Source of the DNA: Gordionus sp. m RMFG-2023
Lineage: Eukaryota > Nematomorpha > Gordioida > Chordodea > Parachordodidae
Assembly (NCBI RefSeq): GCF_954871325.1
Contig: NC_088775.1
Span: forward strand, 1,225,473 to 1,289,472
Direction: 5' to 3'
DNA length: 64,000 nucleotides
The translations under genes and the position numbers were made by a program. The first letter of the stretch is position 1. Each line of letters starts with the position of its first letter. Under the pieces are notes generated by a model. That model worked only from the letters and a program-made list of their open reading frames with translations, was not told where the DNA came from and did not search any database. Shown here one piece after another: positions 1 to 12,425 of the stretch.

Positions 1-1968
1 ACAAGAAATAGAAACATAAATTGCGAAAGTTAATATTTAACTAATAGTTTGCTAAGATATAATAATTAAAAAATTCGGTGAATAAGATTAGAATATAACT
101 TTATTGTTAGGAAATAGTTGATTAAATTCTTATTGAAGATTTACGTTTAACTTTTATTTTAAGGGCTGAGAGAGATAAAACAGCCTCAAGGATTAATGTG
201 AATGTAGTATATTAGGGTTGTAGATTAACCAAAAATCTTCATAAAGAGAAACGGCTTTCGTCATTAGAAAATTTATGCCGCAATCGAGCTCAATTAGAGA
301 TTGGATTTTTATTTTTTTGAATCATAAATAAGATTTGAGATCAATTATGCAACATTATTCTAATAATAACAGAAAGAAAAACATGCTTTAGAAATATACA
401 TATCAGTTTTCAACAACGGTTGTGCGAAAAATTATAATGATTAGATTTCATAAATTCTTCAAAGACGTGGGGTGAAAACCATAGTGATTAGAGTTATAGG
501 GTTGTTCATAAACGTGAGTATGAAAACTTTTATGATTAGATGTCATTGATTTCTCAACAACGTATGTATGAAAAGAGATTTATATATTTCAGCAGTTTTT
601 TTTAAAGACTTAAGTGTCAAAGAGTACATGCGAGGGTGTGATATTTAGTATTTTCACTAAATATCGCAGGTGTGATATTTAGTTTTTTCACTAAATATCA
701 CGGGCGTTAGTAGCAGTCATTATCATATGAATTTGTAAAAACTAATAAATATACTATACAATTTCTTAACTACCTGGACAAATGTAACATTATTTTACCA
801 CTTTGACTATGAAAAAAAGTTATTTAAAGGCAACTTTGAGCAATTGGTCTGTTATTAAATAAAATATGTACACTGTACAGTGATATCAATATCCAATTTC
901 AAAGGAAGTCATAAAAAAATAGATGAAGGGTGCTCAAGATTAGGAAAAATATATTAACATAAAATGAGCATTGTAAATTACTTTTATAACATGAGGAAAT
1001 AAATACACAATGATAATTTTTTTTAAAAGATAGATTTTGATATATATTTTAGAATAGGATTTTTAGATATAAATTTAGTATAAACATGGCTGAAAAGAAG
1101 ATGAGGATCTATAGCTAAAGGATGAGTACAAGTAAATTTTTCAATGAAAATATGGGTCTAGGCTTCATTAAGGGGAAAGGGGTGATAGAATTTGATATAT
1201 TTATATAATTTATTTTTGCTACGGATTATAAATTTAAGATTTAGTATAATTTACGCCATTTATTAAAGGCAGAATTAGATTAGAGGAGATAAATGTAGAC
1301 ATTAGGATGAAGTTGGTATATTTATATATTTTATTAGTATATTTGAATTAGGTAGTTTATATTTGAGAATAAATATAAAAAAGTGATAAAATATTTCAGA
1401 AGTTATTTAAATAGATTATTTTAGTTAGAAGTAGATTAGATGTGATTACCTGAAACCTTAAGATAAAGTCGATATCTTAGCAAAGGCAAACTGTAATAGA
1501 AGACCCGGAAGTTTAAAAGATATATACGATTACAAGAATTAGAGGCAACAACCAACCGATTACAAGAGAATGATAGAAAACAATCTACGATAAATTGTAA
1601 AGAAATTAAAACAGACTAGCAAAACAAAAGTTGAAAAAGAAACTGGATGTCATCGATAATCGTTTATCAAGCGTGGATCCTGGAAAACAGGCGTTTATCA
1701 AGTTCGTCAGTCGTTTACAGAGATAAAAAGCTGATCGTTTCCCAGGGTAACAAGCGACAAAAGATAGAATTCAAAAATTTCAAGCGATGATCTAATACAA
1801 ACGGTCGTTCGAAACCAAGAATACTAGACAAGAGGCAGCCTTCGTTAGAACTTAGAAGACAGCAAAAATTAAGAAGAATAGATATGGTATATATACGAGG
1901 TCAGTAAAGTCGAAATCGAAAGAAAATTGATTATTCGCAGAATGTTGGGTCTAATTTAAGTGGGGAGG
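1..1968. other. AT-rich intergenic or decayed repeat DNA
   Basis: No open reading frame or RNA gene is recognisable here. The only clear structure is a pair of adjacent short palindromes at 638-701, listed separately. The stretch 1441-1968 is less AT-rich and leads into a possible LTR start, so it may be the tail of an old retroelement, but nothing in it can be assigned to a protein. Confidence 0.4.
638..701. repeat. Two tandem short palindromes
   Basis: Two adjacent copies of a roughly 30-bp inverted repeat. Each has a GTGATATTTAGT arm, a 6-nt T-rich loop and the complementary ACTAAATATC arm. The second copy (672-701) is perfectly complementary and the first has one mismatch. Either could form a hairpin. 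The function is unknown and this may be repeat debris. Confidence 0.6.
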
Positions 1969-2330
1969 TGTTGTAATATGTAAATTCGTTAAATTTGTAC
2001 TTTATATTTAATTTTCATAAAGAGTTCTTTTGGATTTATTATTATAACGCGTGATAAAAATATTATATTTGAATAGTGAGAACTGAAAATAATTTAAGTT
2101 ATGAATATTATTTATAAAGAAGATTGAAAAGAGTATAAAAACTCCAATTTTTACCATTGGAGATAATCTTTTTAATTATTAACTTTTTTGTATTTTATTT
2201 TTTAATTTTATTTTTTATTAATCTTTTTTATTATTTTTACTTTTATAATTTTGTTAATTTGATAATGTTATCATTTTGAACAAAGAGATAAATTGATTTC
2301 ATGATTTCGTGATTCCTAATTATTATTAAT
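1969..2330 (+). mobile_element. Possible LTR fossil (3' LTR start)
   Basis: A purine run (GTGGGGAGG) is followed directly by TGTTGTAATATG, the usual look of a polypurine tract next to an LTR start. A TATA-like GAGTATAAAAACTCC lies about 150 bp further on. No matching second LTR or coding region was seen in the window and the right end is only approximate. An old, broken LTR fossil is the best reading, but it rests on short motifs. Confidence 0.3.
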
Positions 2331-2369
2331 TTCTTTTTTATATATATATTTCTTTTTATATTTAGGTTT

Positions 2370-3002
2370 TGATTCACAATGTCAAATCTCCTCATTGTGA
2401 CATTATATTAAAATGTTCAAATAATACTCTAATTAATACATTTTTAAATGAAGCGATATTTTTATTAAGACAATTTTAGAATATTTACAATCAAAATTTG
2501 ATTTTCTATTTACAAATGTATAAATATTATGACCTTGGAACAGAAGCCATCAATTGATTATTTTTATAATTTAATAAATATATTAAAAATACCGAAAGAC
2601 ATTGATATTTTGTTTGAGGAAATTGTAATTCTCTCTATTTTTTATGATTCGCCAGAATCCTTGAAGTTAGATGATCTAAAAGCAGAGGAGAAATGGGTAG
2701 AATTTTTTCGTAATAACAATAAATCCCCATGCTTGGAAAAAATATGCGAGTATGTCTTCTTACCTCATTCAAATGGAGTATGTCTTCTCCTTACCTCATT
2801 CTAATAATCCGAGCACATTTTTAGCCTGAAGAGGACTGCTGGAAAAAGGAGAGAAATCGGATTTCTTTAACAACATTAGAGGCCGAGCTAATGGTCATAC
2901 AAAATTAGAATATGTTATGCTAGGAATTTTATAAATATTTCAATAACGACGGTTAACGTTTAGTTCCATTATTATTTAAATCTCAAATAAGATATAATTA
3001 AC
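2370..3002 (+). pseudogene. hAT-like (DUF4371-type) transposase C-terminal remnant
   Basis: The open stretch 2529-2804 encodes a piece that recurs, on the opposite strand, at 27.5-28.0 kb; both contain the same block around IDYFYNLINILKIPKDIDI. By position in the family it is the C-terminal part of a hAT-like transposase. It is a fragment: the frame is open for only 91 codons and no catalytic motif lies in it. The 3.4-kb hAT element at 3011-6434 separates it from the minus-strand remnant at 6443-7715. It is a plain DNA transposon fossil with no sign of host use. Confidence 0.5.
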
Positions 3003-3656
3003 AATATAACTAGACATGTGCGCCGACAGCATTTTCGGTGGCAGCGTTTCTTTTTTAAAATGATCGACTGGCGGCGGCGTCAAATATTTTTCTTACTTAA
3101 ATTTTTTTAAATTAAATTTATAAATTCATTGGAAACACTTTTAAAATAAAATTTATACTTTATTATGTTTGTAACTATAATTTAATGATTTCATTGAAGT
3201 TATAATTATCATGAATAAATATTATTTTATTTGTTGATTGATCATATATAAATTTAAAGAATTAATCTTAAATTTGAATAGTTAATCTGATATTATAAAT
3301 TGATGTGTTTGATATAATTTAACTATTCACAAAAACGTGATATTATATATTTTTCAATTAACTTTTGTATATATATACTGATATATTTTTAGTTCTTTTA
3401 GATATAGAATAATAATAAATTTTGATTTAAAAAAAGAATTAATTTAAATAGTTTCTTAAATTAAATAGTTTCTTTTATTATTAATATTTAAAGGACATCA
3501 TAATGATCTCTTAGAGTTCAGAGTGAGCCCAATAGAAAATGCACGCTCGCTGGGTGTGCTCGCAGCTGGAACGCACAGGACCTTTCTAGCTAATATTGAA
3601 AGTTTAGGGAGATCCAATTCTCTTATTTTCCAAAAATCTAAGGCATCTTTTAGGTT

Positions 3657-3984
3657 CCCGTTCTAAATCGCTAAAACAAAAATCGCTAAAAATTGGGAAC
3701 ATGGCTTATATCTCCTAGAAAATTTTTAAAGTAAATTTGAAATTAATATTAATAGATACTAGGAGATTAAATACTTGCAGATTAAATACTTGTATAATTG
3801 GGAATTTGGATGATATTTCTTCCATTTTAGCGATTTTTTTTAAATTTTCAATTTAAATACAAGTATTTAATCTCCTAGTATCTATTAATTTTAATTTCAA
3901 ATTTACTTTAAAAATTTTCTAGGAGATATAAGCCATGTTCTTAATTTTTTAGCGATTTTTGTTTTAGCGATTTAGAACTTATCC
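3657..3984. repeat. Foldback element inside the 3.4-kb hAT
   Basis: Two long, nearly perfect inverted arms of about 140 bp each, starting GTTCTAAATCGCT and ending AGCGATTTAGAAC, surround a short centre. Both arms carry the sequence TATCTCCTAGAAAATTTTTAAAG or its complement. It would fold into one long hairpin. No clear target duplication was found at its edges. It is a MITE-like foldback lodged in the hAT element. Confidence 0.7.
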
Positions 3985-4459
3985 CATCTTTTATCTCCAA
4001 ATTATAAGGCGAAAATAATGAATAACACTCTTTTTTAAACTAGTTAAATAGTCTTGTTGTTCCAGGATTGTTTTGAGATGAATGTTTCGTAGCCAATGAC
4101 TTAAGATAATCGAGTTTTGAAGCAACTTCCGTCGTTCCAGATTCGTTTAATTCGTCCGACCGGAGTAATATTTTTTTCCTTTAAATATTCATTTACTATG
4201 TTTATAGATTGAAAACGAGGATCCAAAAGTGCTCCTAACACCTAAGTAAAAAAAATAAAAGAAAGAGAAATAATATATAAAAAATAATTTATGTATTTTA
4301 AAATACTACCTGAAGATCGGTTATTGGAAATCTATGATCAAATTTAGTAAGCATATTTTGTTTAAGGGATGCTATGGGAGGGCTATCATATTCTTTTACA
4401 ATTAAATGATTTTTAATTTCACTACGAAATAATAAGGCTAAATTTATAGTAATAAAAAT

Positions 4460-5248
4460 TCAAAAGTTTTTTTTGAAGGTTTTAAGAAAATTTAAAAGTT
4501 TATGCACCAAGTCCCAATCGAAATTAAATAATTTGAAATCCGGTTTCTCCATTCTATTTAATAGAATATTTATAGGATTTTTGTTATTGCCAGTCACACT
4601 TTCCAGCATCATTAAAATACTATGCCAAAGTGTAGGCACATTTAATTTTAAGGTTTTATGTTTTTTCTCATATGATTTTTGATTTTCACTATCATCATCA
4701 AACCACAAACGATCTTCATAAAAAGGATCATTATCATCCAAATCTAAAATATCTGATGTATATGATATCGATTCAAAACATTTTCTATTTTCTAAAATCC
4801 GCTGTTTTGAATCTTAAGGCAACTCTAACTTCTCTCACTTTTTTAATGAGATTTTCTATTTTATTAACTTTTTTTATTCCACCGACTGTCACTAGATTAT
4901 GTAATCCATGCTTCAAACATAAATGATGGTCATATTCTCCTAGACGAACACTTTTCTTTACATTGGGTCCTGCATCCGTAACCATTTGAATTTTCTTGGA
5001 CCCTATATCTGTCCATTTTTATCTTTTTCTATCTCGTAAAGAATAGTTTCAGCGGTATGTTTTTGAGTGACATGATGTTTCGCCAATGTATAAAATACAA
5101 TGTTAAAATTATTATCTATTTCGTGAAATGTAAAGGTGATATAATTTCGCTGTCTATATTGGTCGGTCCACATATCAAAAGTTATAGCACAAAATTTAGG
5201 ACCTATATTAATTTGTTGGCATATGTATGCTTTCATTGATAAATACAC
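4460..5248 (-). pseudogene. hAT transposase catalytic region, in pieces
   Basis: Three minus-strand blocks follow the BED finger. 5003-5248 has FDMWTDQYRQRNY, carrying the first catalytic Asp and the family's W-T/S-D context. 4785-4985 has MVTDAGPNVKKSV (second Asp) and the HHLCLKHGLHNLV cysteine-histidine block. 4460-4741 has VPTLWHSIL, matching the conserved Trp that contacts the hairpin end in hAT enzymes. The blocks are in different frames with short gaps, so the gene is disrupted or has introns I cannot place. The C-terminal dimerisation block is not visible. Confidence 0.65.
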
Positions 5249-5460
5249 ATCATCTAATCTACTCCGGCTAAGTGTAGTTCTATCTGGTAATTCTTTGGTA
5301 TCTGAAATAATGCCATATTTTTACATAATAAAAAGTTAATAATAAAAATATTATGCCATAAAAAATTGTAAATGTGGGATGTTATAAAATAATTAAATAT
5401 CTTAACAGTTAAAAATTAAGATTGCCCTATGAAAAATTATATGGATTTTAAAAATAACCT

Positions 5461-5975
5461 TTAGAAAATCTTGCATTCCATATTTATAGAAGAGAATGGC
5501 ATTAAATCCTTGCAACACATGAGAACATAATTCCTTACCAGAATCCATTTTTTATCTTTTATAGGGTCAGTTGTATCTTTTACAATGGGTTTGAAAAATA
5601 ACTTTAAATTTTGTTTAAATATTTTTTCCTTACATGATAAATCATGTTTGTCAAGTAAATGTTTTATTATATTTGATGTGCTGATATTTTTTGAAAAAGA
5701 TTTGATTCGATAACTAATTAAAATATTTGCAAATATTTTTAAAATAATCAAAAATTTTACTCTGAAAATGAATAATTATTTTCTTCCTCACCATCTTTAT
5801 CAAGTGCTATTTGCAAGCATATATTACAAAAGATTTTATCTGTAGCAACACTGGTTCTCTTATTATTTGTGTCAGTTTTTAATATTAAGGATCCAAAATG
5901 TTTCCATGCAAAAGAAGGCTTTGCTAGGAAGGATATACTATATTTTGTTACAGGATATTGCAATGCTGCATCCAT
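5461..5975 (-). pseudogene. hAT transposase N-terminus with BED-type zinc finger
   Basis: The minus-strand reading starts at 5975 with MDAALQY. It shows the BED-finger spacing: aromatic residues in SFAWKHFGSL, a CNIC cysteine pair, then HLLDKH with the two histidines. The two halves are open separately (5757-5975 and 5461-5751). The junction carries a GTAAAA donor and an ATTAG acceptor, so a small intron of about 50 nt is more likely than a frameshift. BED fingers bind transposon ends or host DNA. This belongs to the element at 3011-6434. Confidence 0.65.
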
Positions 5976-6442
5976 TTTAATTGTTATAGTCCTGGTATTT
6001 TTATATATGTTATAATGGCAACAAAATAAAAAACATTAATTAACCTATTATGATAAAAAAAAAATTTTATATAACGAGTCTTTTCAAATTTAATGTCCTA
6101 ATCTTATTTTATCTAGCACGTTGGTCACAAACCTACCCATAGTGAACGAATATGGATTGTTACAAATCAAATTTATAGCAAATAATATTTATTAATTTTT
6201 AAAAAATAAAATCGCATTTTTTTAAATAATTCAAAATATATTTTATATTTTTCTTCTAATTAAAATTTCATAAATAATATATAAAATAAATTAATAATAA
6301 AAAATATGTATCACGGTGTTGAGCGCCGACATTTTTTTAACGCGCGGCGTCGGCTTGGTCAAAATCACTGGCTATTTGCTCAAAATTTATATCAATAAAT
6401 TATCAGCGAATTTGACCAGCTGCGCACATGTCTAATTATAAC

Positions 6443-7715
6443 TATTTAATTTCCATATTTTTTTTATATTTTATAAAATCTTATTTATACATTCGCATAA
6501 AAATAAATATATTTTTTTACTTTGTAAATCAAAAATAGATACCATTACAATTTCCTCGAACAAGACATCATTGTCTATCGGTAGTTTTTAAAATATTAAA
6601 ACATTTTAATATAGTTTTTAGCAATGGCGTCATATAATTTATTGTCAATTTTTAACTGTAAAGATGAACACATATGCAACATAATTTTATGAATATCTGT
6701 TAAGATTCTTCTGATTGCAACTGCACATTAACAGCATGTAGTAGATTTCCTACATGTAAAATCATTCCTAAATATACCTCTGCCATTCATTATTGAAATA
6801 AATTTTCAAAATGTTAGGACAGTTTTTATAATCTATATTTAAGAAATATTTTTTTAAAGGTTTATAAAATCTTATAATTCTATCGATGGCGGGTATTAGG
6901 AACAAATCGCAAACAACATTGTGCTGACTCAATTCTGTAAATACACTCTGGTTTTTCCTAAATTCACTGAGGCATTATCAGATCAGAAAGCGACATGCAA
7001 TTTATTGATAATCTCGAATCTGCTATATTTACCATTATATGGTTAGCTATCTATGTCTTTGGATTTTTCACTATTTGAGGGGAAAAAATTTAATAGTTTA
7101 ATTGAAACGTCCTTAATTTTGTTGAAATAGCGGAGGATCAAGGGAAATATTTTAGATGTATCTGTTAGAATTGCATATGTTGCCCATCTTTCAAATCATG
7201 AAGAATTGACCTCCTGGATTCCGGTTCTAAAATATTGATGTTATCCATGCTCATTTTTATTATTAGGAAAGATTCTACCTACATTGTAATGATAAATAGC
7301 TCTGTGAATGTTGTAATACAAGATAAGTGATTACAATTGCGGCAACTGTAGTTGCTTGCATCTGTATTATTTCTTATTTATGGAGAATATTTTTGTTTTG
7401 CAATGAATGTAAATACATTCCTATAAAATTTTATCTTTGTTTACATTCTTTTATATTTAAAAAAAGATCGTTGGTTTTTTTTTCATAAATAAATATATTT
7501 AAATAAATACAAGATGTTATTATATTTTGGAAAATATTTACCGACTCTGCATTTATATAATTATAAAAAATAATAAGCGGATAATTAAGTCAATTCAAAA
7601 TCCCGGCCGATGGCCGGCACTTTGCGGTCCTATATTTCTACCTCAATTTTCATATTTCTCCCGCATAATGCCAAATTTCTCCCTCAATTTGAAAATTTTG
7701 ACCTGGCAAGTGGTG
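6443..7715 (-). pseudogene. hAT-like (DUF4371-type) transposase remnant
   Basis: This minus-strand region resembles the better preserved copies at 27.5-28.9 kb and 33.6-34.1 kb, including the LTDASNK-type block complement near 7.1-7.2 kb and the block near 6.9-7.0 kb. It carries many stops. The right end (about 7,690-7,715) finishes in a TTGACCTGGCAA terminus, which matches, inverted, the start of the element at 26016. The reading is a heavily decayed hAT-like element. Confidence 0.5.
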
Positions 7716-7813
7716 AATAGAGTATAAAAAATATTTCATAAAATTTATATATAAAATTAAAATTATAAAAATATAGTAAAAGAAATTTGGTAATTATACC
7801 ATAATCATTTAAA

Positions 7814-8841
7814 ATTTTTTATAATTATTCTGTCTCCCATATAAATAGTTATTATTGTGCCATGTATCGGGTTGCATTGAAGATTTTATGAGGAGAAGAA
7901 CACTTCAATGAATATTTGCATGTTAATTTTTAATACATTTTATATTTTTTGAATATCGACGTTAAGATATTATTTTTTAGGTACTCAATATAATGTATCC
8001 AAAAACGAATACCATCTCGATACAATATTATTGATTAACTAGGAAGATTTGTAAAAATAATAATAATGATCTTAGTTATTTTCATAAGATTATTAATAAT
8101 ATATAAATAATATTGTAAAAAATGTGAAAAGATAATTATAAAGTTAAAAATGATTATAAAATTACATAAGTTATAATTTTCACAATAGTCGAAAAAAAAT
8201 ATGATATTAATAAATCACAATTTATTTTAGAAAATATTTTTTTGAGCTATTGTAATTTGTAATACGGATTAATTATATTTGTTATATTGGTAGTTTACAA
8301 ATAAGATATATCAATATTTTGAGGATAATATAATAGTCATTTAGGTGGTTAATAAAAATTACTGAACTATATATGATTATGGTACTTTTACTAAAATGTT
8401 TTAAAACATATTATTTTGAAATATGATATATTATATATATATATACTGATATATGATGAGAAAAATGATAATACCCAACTCAAGGAATCAGCAACTCAAT
8501 GAAATTTTTGAATTGGATGATATATGTAAAGCTTAACAAGTGAGTAGGATTAAAGGTGGGGGAGATATGGGTTAGGGCTAATTAAGTGATTTAGAGGTAT
8601 GGGTTACTGATAAGATATATTTTAGAAGGTATTAATAAATTTTATTCAATTTATAACTTGTATCTGACATTTCATGTGATTAAAAATCATTTACTTGAGC
8701 TAGATCATCAAAATCAATGACATTTAATAATACCTAGATTGACGTTGCATTCATAATAATGCATTTGAAAGCGTCGTTGAATGAAAATCAGCTGGACCCG
8801 CTATTTTAGTTACCCTTATAGTAATTATTATCATGTTTAAA
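7814..8841. repeat. 1-kb dispersed repeat, copy 1
   Basis: Collinear with 22148-23222 over about 1 kb, with frequent small differences. Shared landmarks are the GTGCCATG-ATCGGGTTGCATTG block near the left end and the GAATCAGCAACTCAA block in the middle. The last 125 bp match the terminal repeats of the MITEs at 42.4 and 46.6 kb (CCTAGA-TGACG, then CTGGACCCGC). No coding capacity was seen. It is probably part of a larger non-autonomous transposon. Confidence 0.65.
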
Positions 8842-8960
8842 AACTGTTAAATTTTCGTCAATGTTGAATTCACATTTATTCTTTCAATTTTATTTTTCTA
8901 ACGTAATAACTTTATTTTTTATTTTCATCTTTATTTCTATAATAATCCAACAATTATAAT

Positions 8961-9129
8961 CAGAGTTGTTAAAAGATACTTTTTAAATGGATCTAGATAC
9001 AGATACATCGTCTAAAATAATATCTAGATACAGATATTTTAATCAAAAATCTATCTAGATACAGATACCACATTTTTATATCTAAATACAGGATCTAGAT
9101 ACTTGTATCTAGATCCTTTAACAACTCTG
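8961..9129. mobile_element. hAT-type MITE (CAGAGTTG family), copy 1
   Basis: 169 bp, starting CAGAGTTGTTAAAAGAT and ending ATCCTTTAACAACTCTG. The inside is built of repeated ATCTAGATACAGATA motifs. It is flanked by ATTATAAT (8953-8960) and ACTATAAT (9130-9137), a 7-of-8 duplication of hAT length. Related copies lie at 38789, 49263 and 57406. Confidence 0.85.
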
Positions 9130-9299
9130 ACTATAATAATCAAAATAATTGTTCTTATATATCTTTTCAAAAAAATATAAAAAAAATAATTCTTGGAAAA
9201 AATCGAAAAAATATTTTAAAGGAAAAATAAAAATAAATACAATTCCGAGAATCGATCAAAAATAGTAATGATTCAAAAAATCCATAAAAGAAAATGGAC

Positions 9300-9339
9300 A
9301 TCAATTACATCTCCCTCTTTAAAAAAAAATAGTCTCATA
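9300..9339 (-). mobile_element. Possible LTR fossil edge split by the LINE
   Basis: Read on the minus strand, a purine run AAAGAGGGAGA is followed by TGTAATTGATG, which looks like a polypurine tract and LTR start. The LINE target duplication sits just upstream. The other side of the broken element would be at 19737 and beyond. This is a low-confidence, old, broken fossil. Confidence 0.25.
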
Positions 9340-9372
9340 ATTTGATTCGTAAGTTTTTTTTTTTTTTTCTCT

Positions 9373-11084
9373 TTAGCTTTCACCTTTTCTGGTGGTAAGC
9401 TCCTTCAACATCTCTCTCCACTTTATGTTATTCGTACAATCTCTTTTATCTATTTTATACTTCTTTATATTGGCTCTAACTTTATGGCCCCATTGAAGTT
9501 TTGGCCTTCCTCTTTTACTTTTGCCCATCACTTCCAATCTTTCAACTTTATTTCCTATGTAGTTCATAGGCCTTCTCATTGTGTGCCCATACCACCTAAG
9601 TCTGTTTACCATTAACCTAGTCTTAATGGGCACTACTTTAAACTATTTAGTATTCTTGTACTGCGCACCTTATCCTTTCTTGTTACCCCAGCAATCATCC
9701 TCAGCATTCTCATCTCCATAGTTTGTAGACTTCTCTCGTCTGATTCTTTGGTTGGCCATGTTTCCGAACTATATAGAATAGTTGGTTGTACTATGGAACT
9801 GTAAATTTTTCCCTTTAATTTGTGTGGGATTCTTTTGTCAAATAGCACTCCAGATAAAGATCTCCACTTTAACCACCCTTGATTAATCTTATTCTTTATC
9901 TCTTTTTCTATTGTGCCGTTTGTTTGTATAGTGGAGCCCAAATATTTGCAGCTTTCAATTGCGGATATCTGCCAATCATTTATATCAATACTCTCCGTTT
10001 CATCTCCTCCTATCACCATATACTCCGTCTTTTCTCTATTTACTTTTAATCCGTGCGTTTCTAGGATATTTATCCAATTCACTAACCTTTCTTTCATTTC
10101 ATCCTTGGATTCGGCAAGTATTACAATATCATCTGCAAATATCATATTCCACGGGACTGTTTGAGGTATAGACTGTGCTAATACATCTATTACTGTAATG
10201 AAGAGAAGTGGGCTGAGAGCCGACCCTTGATGAACTCCTTCGGCTATTGTGAAGCCTGCTGAAGTACCTGTTGTGCTACGGACCATTGTTGTATGTCCCA
10301 TATACATATCCTCTATTATTCTTATATATTTTTCGGGAACTTTTTTGTGGCGTAGCGCCCACCAGATAAGTTTTCTTGGGATTCTATCGAAGGCCTTTTC
10401 TAGATCGAGAAAGACCATGTGTAGCTTTTTGTTCTTTTCCCTGTATTTTTCACTCATTTGCCTAATTGCATGGATAGCATCGGTTGTTGATCTTCCAGGC
10501 ATAAAGCCAAACTGTGTCTCTCCTATTTCGATTATATCTCTTAATCTTTTTTCTATTATTTTTTCGTATAGTTTTAGACAGTGTGACATTAGTTTTATGC
10601 CCCTGTAATTTTGACAATTGTGTGGATCCCCTTTATTTTTGAAGATAGGAACTAGATAGCTCTGCCTCCATTTTTGGGGGACCTCTTCATTTCCAAGTAT
10701 TTTATTGTACAGATTTGTGAGGAGATGTATTCCATCATCTCCTAGTGCTTTAAGGCTTTCTATTGGAATATCGTCTGGACCCTTAGCTTTGTTGTTTTTC
10801 ATATGCTTGAGGCATGTGATTATTTCTTGTTCTGTTATAGGTTGTACAAAGTTTTGACAAGGGGAGTGTTCGTCGAGATGCAATATGTGGGAATTAAAGT
10901 TGAGAAGCTCCTGAAAATATTCTTTCCATCTATTCATTATTTCTTTTTCCTTTATTATCAATTTCCCATCTTTATTTTTGATTACTTTCGGAGCTCCGTT
11001 TATATCCCTAGAGTTCTTTTCTCGCTGTTTATCTGTATATTTTATTTTGCCCTTCTTTGGTATGTAGATCTTCGTACATGTCAT
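9373..11084 (-). pseudogene. RTE-type reverse transcriptase
   Basis: The main open stretch, 9633-11084 (483 codons), contains the full reverse transcriptase core. KGPDDIP lies at about residues 101-107, NYRGIKLMS at 159-167, FGFMPGRSTTDA at 192-203, VFLDLEKAFDRIP at 224-236 and HQGSALSPLLF at 285-295. The catalytic FADD box is at 316-319. The C-terminal RLRWYGHTMRR block continues in the next frame at 9373-9633, so one frameshift separates it. This part copies LINE RNA into DNA at a nicked target. The motif set fits RTE/BovB-like elements rather than L1 or R2. Confidence 0.85.
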
Positions 11085-11687
11085 CGTATGCCATAGATTT
11101 GGCCCTAGCCACCGCCTTTGTAGCTAATCTCTTGGATTTTTTGTATCTTGACTTGTCATCTGCATTTTTGGATTTGTACCATATTTTATAAAGGGCTTTT
11201 TTCTCCTGTATAGTGGTTTGTACCTCTTGATTCCACCACCATAGTTCTTTGTGTGATTTGTTGCCTCCTCTTGTCAAGCCTAGCGTCGATTTTGCAGTGT
11301 CTATTAATCTGGATGAAAGGTCTGTCCATATTTTTTCACTGACTTGTGAGCAATTTATTGTTTCAATGTTTGCATTGATTGCAAAGGCATCTGTCATTGT
11401 TTTTAATTTGCCCCATTTGATGCATGGTTCCAGTTTTATCTTATTTTGAGTGGATTAATTTGAGATTTGTAAATCCATGATTAGTAGCTTGTGTTGCGCG
11501 GCGATATCTTCTCCTGGGATGACTTTGCAGTCTATTACATCTTTTAATCTTCTGCGAGAGATTAGCATGTAATCTATCTGTGTTTTCCTAGTACCACTTT
11601 CATATGTTATTAAATGACTGTCTTTTTTCCTATAGTAGGTGTTGGTTAAGGCAAGGTCGAAGGCTTGCGCAAATTTCAGTACGTGCT
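11029..11687 (-). pseudogene. LINE endonuclease C-terminus and linker
   Basis: On the minus strand, the piece directly downstream of the LTR insertion (11455-11687) carries TQIDYMLISRR and AAQHKLLIMDL, the last motifs of an APE-type endonuclease with the catalytic His. A further block at 11029-11397 (WWWNQEVQTTIQEKKALYK) is the linker before the reverse transcriptase. A stop or frameshift separates the two near 11.4 kb, and another separates the linker from the reverse transcriptase near 11.06 kb. Confidence 0.75.
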
Positions 11688-12044
11688 TATCACGTTGTGC
11701 CGTATAAGTCCGAATAGAAAGCAAAACTCCGAGTATAATAATTTTATTGAATTTCCCACACAAAAAAATGAATAATTTTATTTCAAAATTTACTATTACA
11801 ACCAAAAAAAAATATATTAAAAACAAAAATAAAATAGTTAATAATAATTCTTACAATATTTCGCTTCCCTTTTATAGGGAAGCGCATAAAATACAATTTC
11901 ATTATGATTCAACAAAACTTAATTTTTATATCTAAAAATAAAATAAAACAAAATATTAAAATACGGTCTAATAATGAACAGGCACAATTTATTTATTAAT
12001 GTTCACGCAATAAATATTATCAAATATGTCACTCATTTATGACA
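11688..12044 (-). repeat. 3' LTR of the Ty3/gypsy-type element
   Basis: The 357-bp LTR starts (in element sense) with TGTCATAAATG and is preceded by an A/G run that serves as the polypurine tract (12045-12057 region). It holds a 23-bp hairpin at 11862-11884 whose loop side, in element sense, reads TATAAAA, the likely core promoter. Confidence 0.88.
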
Positions 12045-12425
12045 TTTCCCCCCTTTATCGGACCTCGTTGGCTCCAACAACTGCCTATATTCCTCTTCTC
12101 CTACCCGTAACACTGGCGTGTCCGGCGCCATTCGTTGATATGATTGTATTGCTCTGTTATCGGAAGATGCGGACGTTGGCTCCGACTCCTTCCAGGTTCG
12201 CCCTCCCATAGTATCAAACCGTTCCTTGGGACACCACCGGCGGATATGTCCCGCCATCCCACAACCATAACATATCACCCTGTCTCTTTCTTCACGTACC
12301 GTTTCCCTTGAGTGCTCTGATGGTCTCCTTTTCCCCTCCATTGATCTCGTGCCTTCCTGGGCTAAAGCCCTCCATTCACTAGCAAGCGGTTCCATATCCG
12401 CACTAATTATCGTATTTCGCATCAA
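12045..12425 (-). mobile_element. Extra zinc-knuckle frame near the 3' LTR
   Basis: A minus-strand frame of about 125 residues abutting the 3' LTR, with one CX2CX4HX4C knuckle (CYGCGMAGHIRRWC). It sits downstream of pol, an unusual place for a gag-type motif. Whether it is translated separately is unknown. Confidence 0.5.

Larger units (their letters stand above)
3011..6434 (-). mobile_element. hAT DNA transposon with terminal repeats and 8-bp target duplication
   Basis: The ends are inverted copies of TAGACATGTGCGC, flanked by AATATAAC (3003-3010) and ATTATAAC (6435-6442), a 7-of-8 match of the length hAT elements make. The minus strand encodes recognisable transposase parts in the right order (BED zinc finger, first catalytic Asp region, second Asp region, conserved Trp region). 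The element lies inside an older hAT-like remnant. An internal foldback (3657-3984) occupies the region where the C-terminal dimerisation domain would be expected, and I do not find that domain. Confidence 0.8.
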
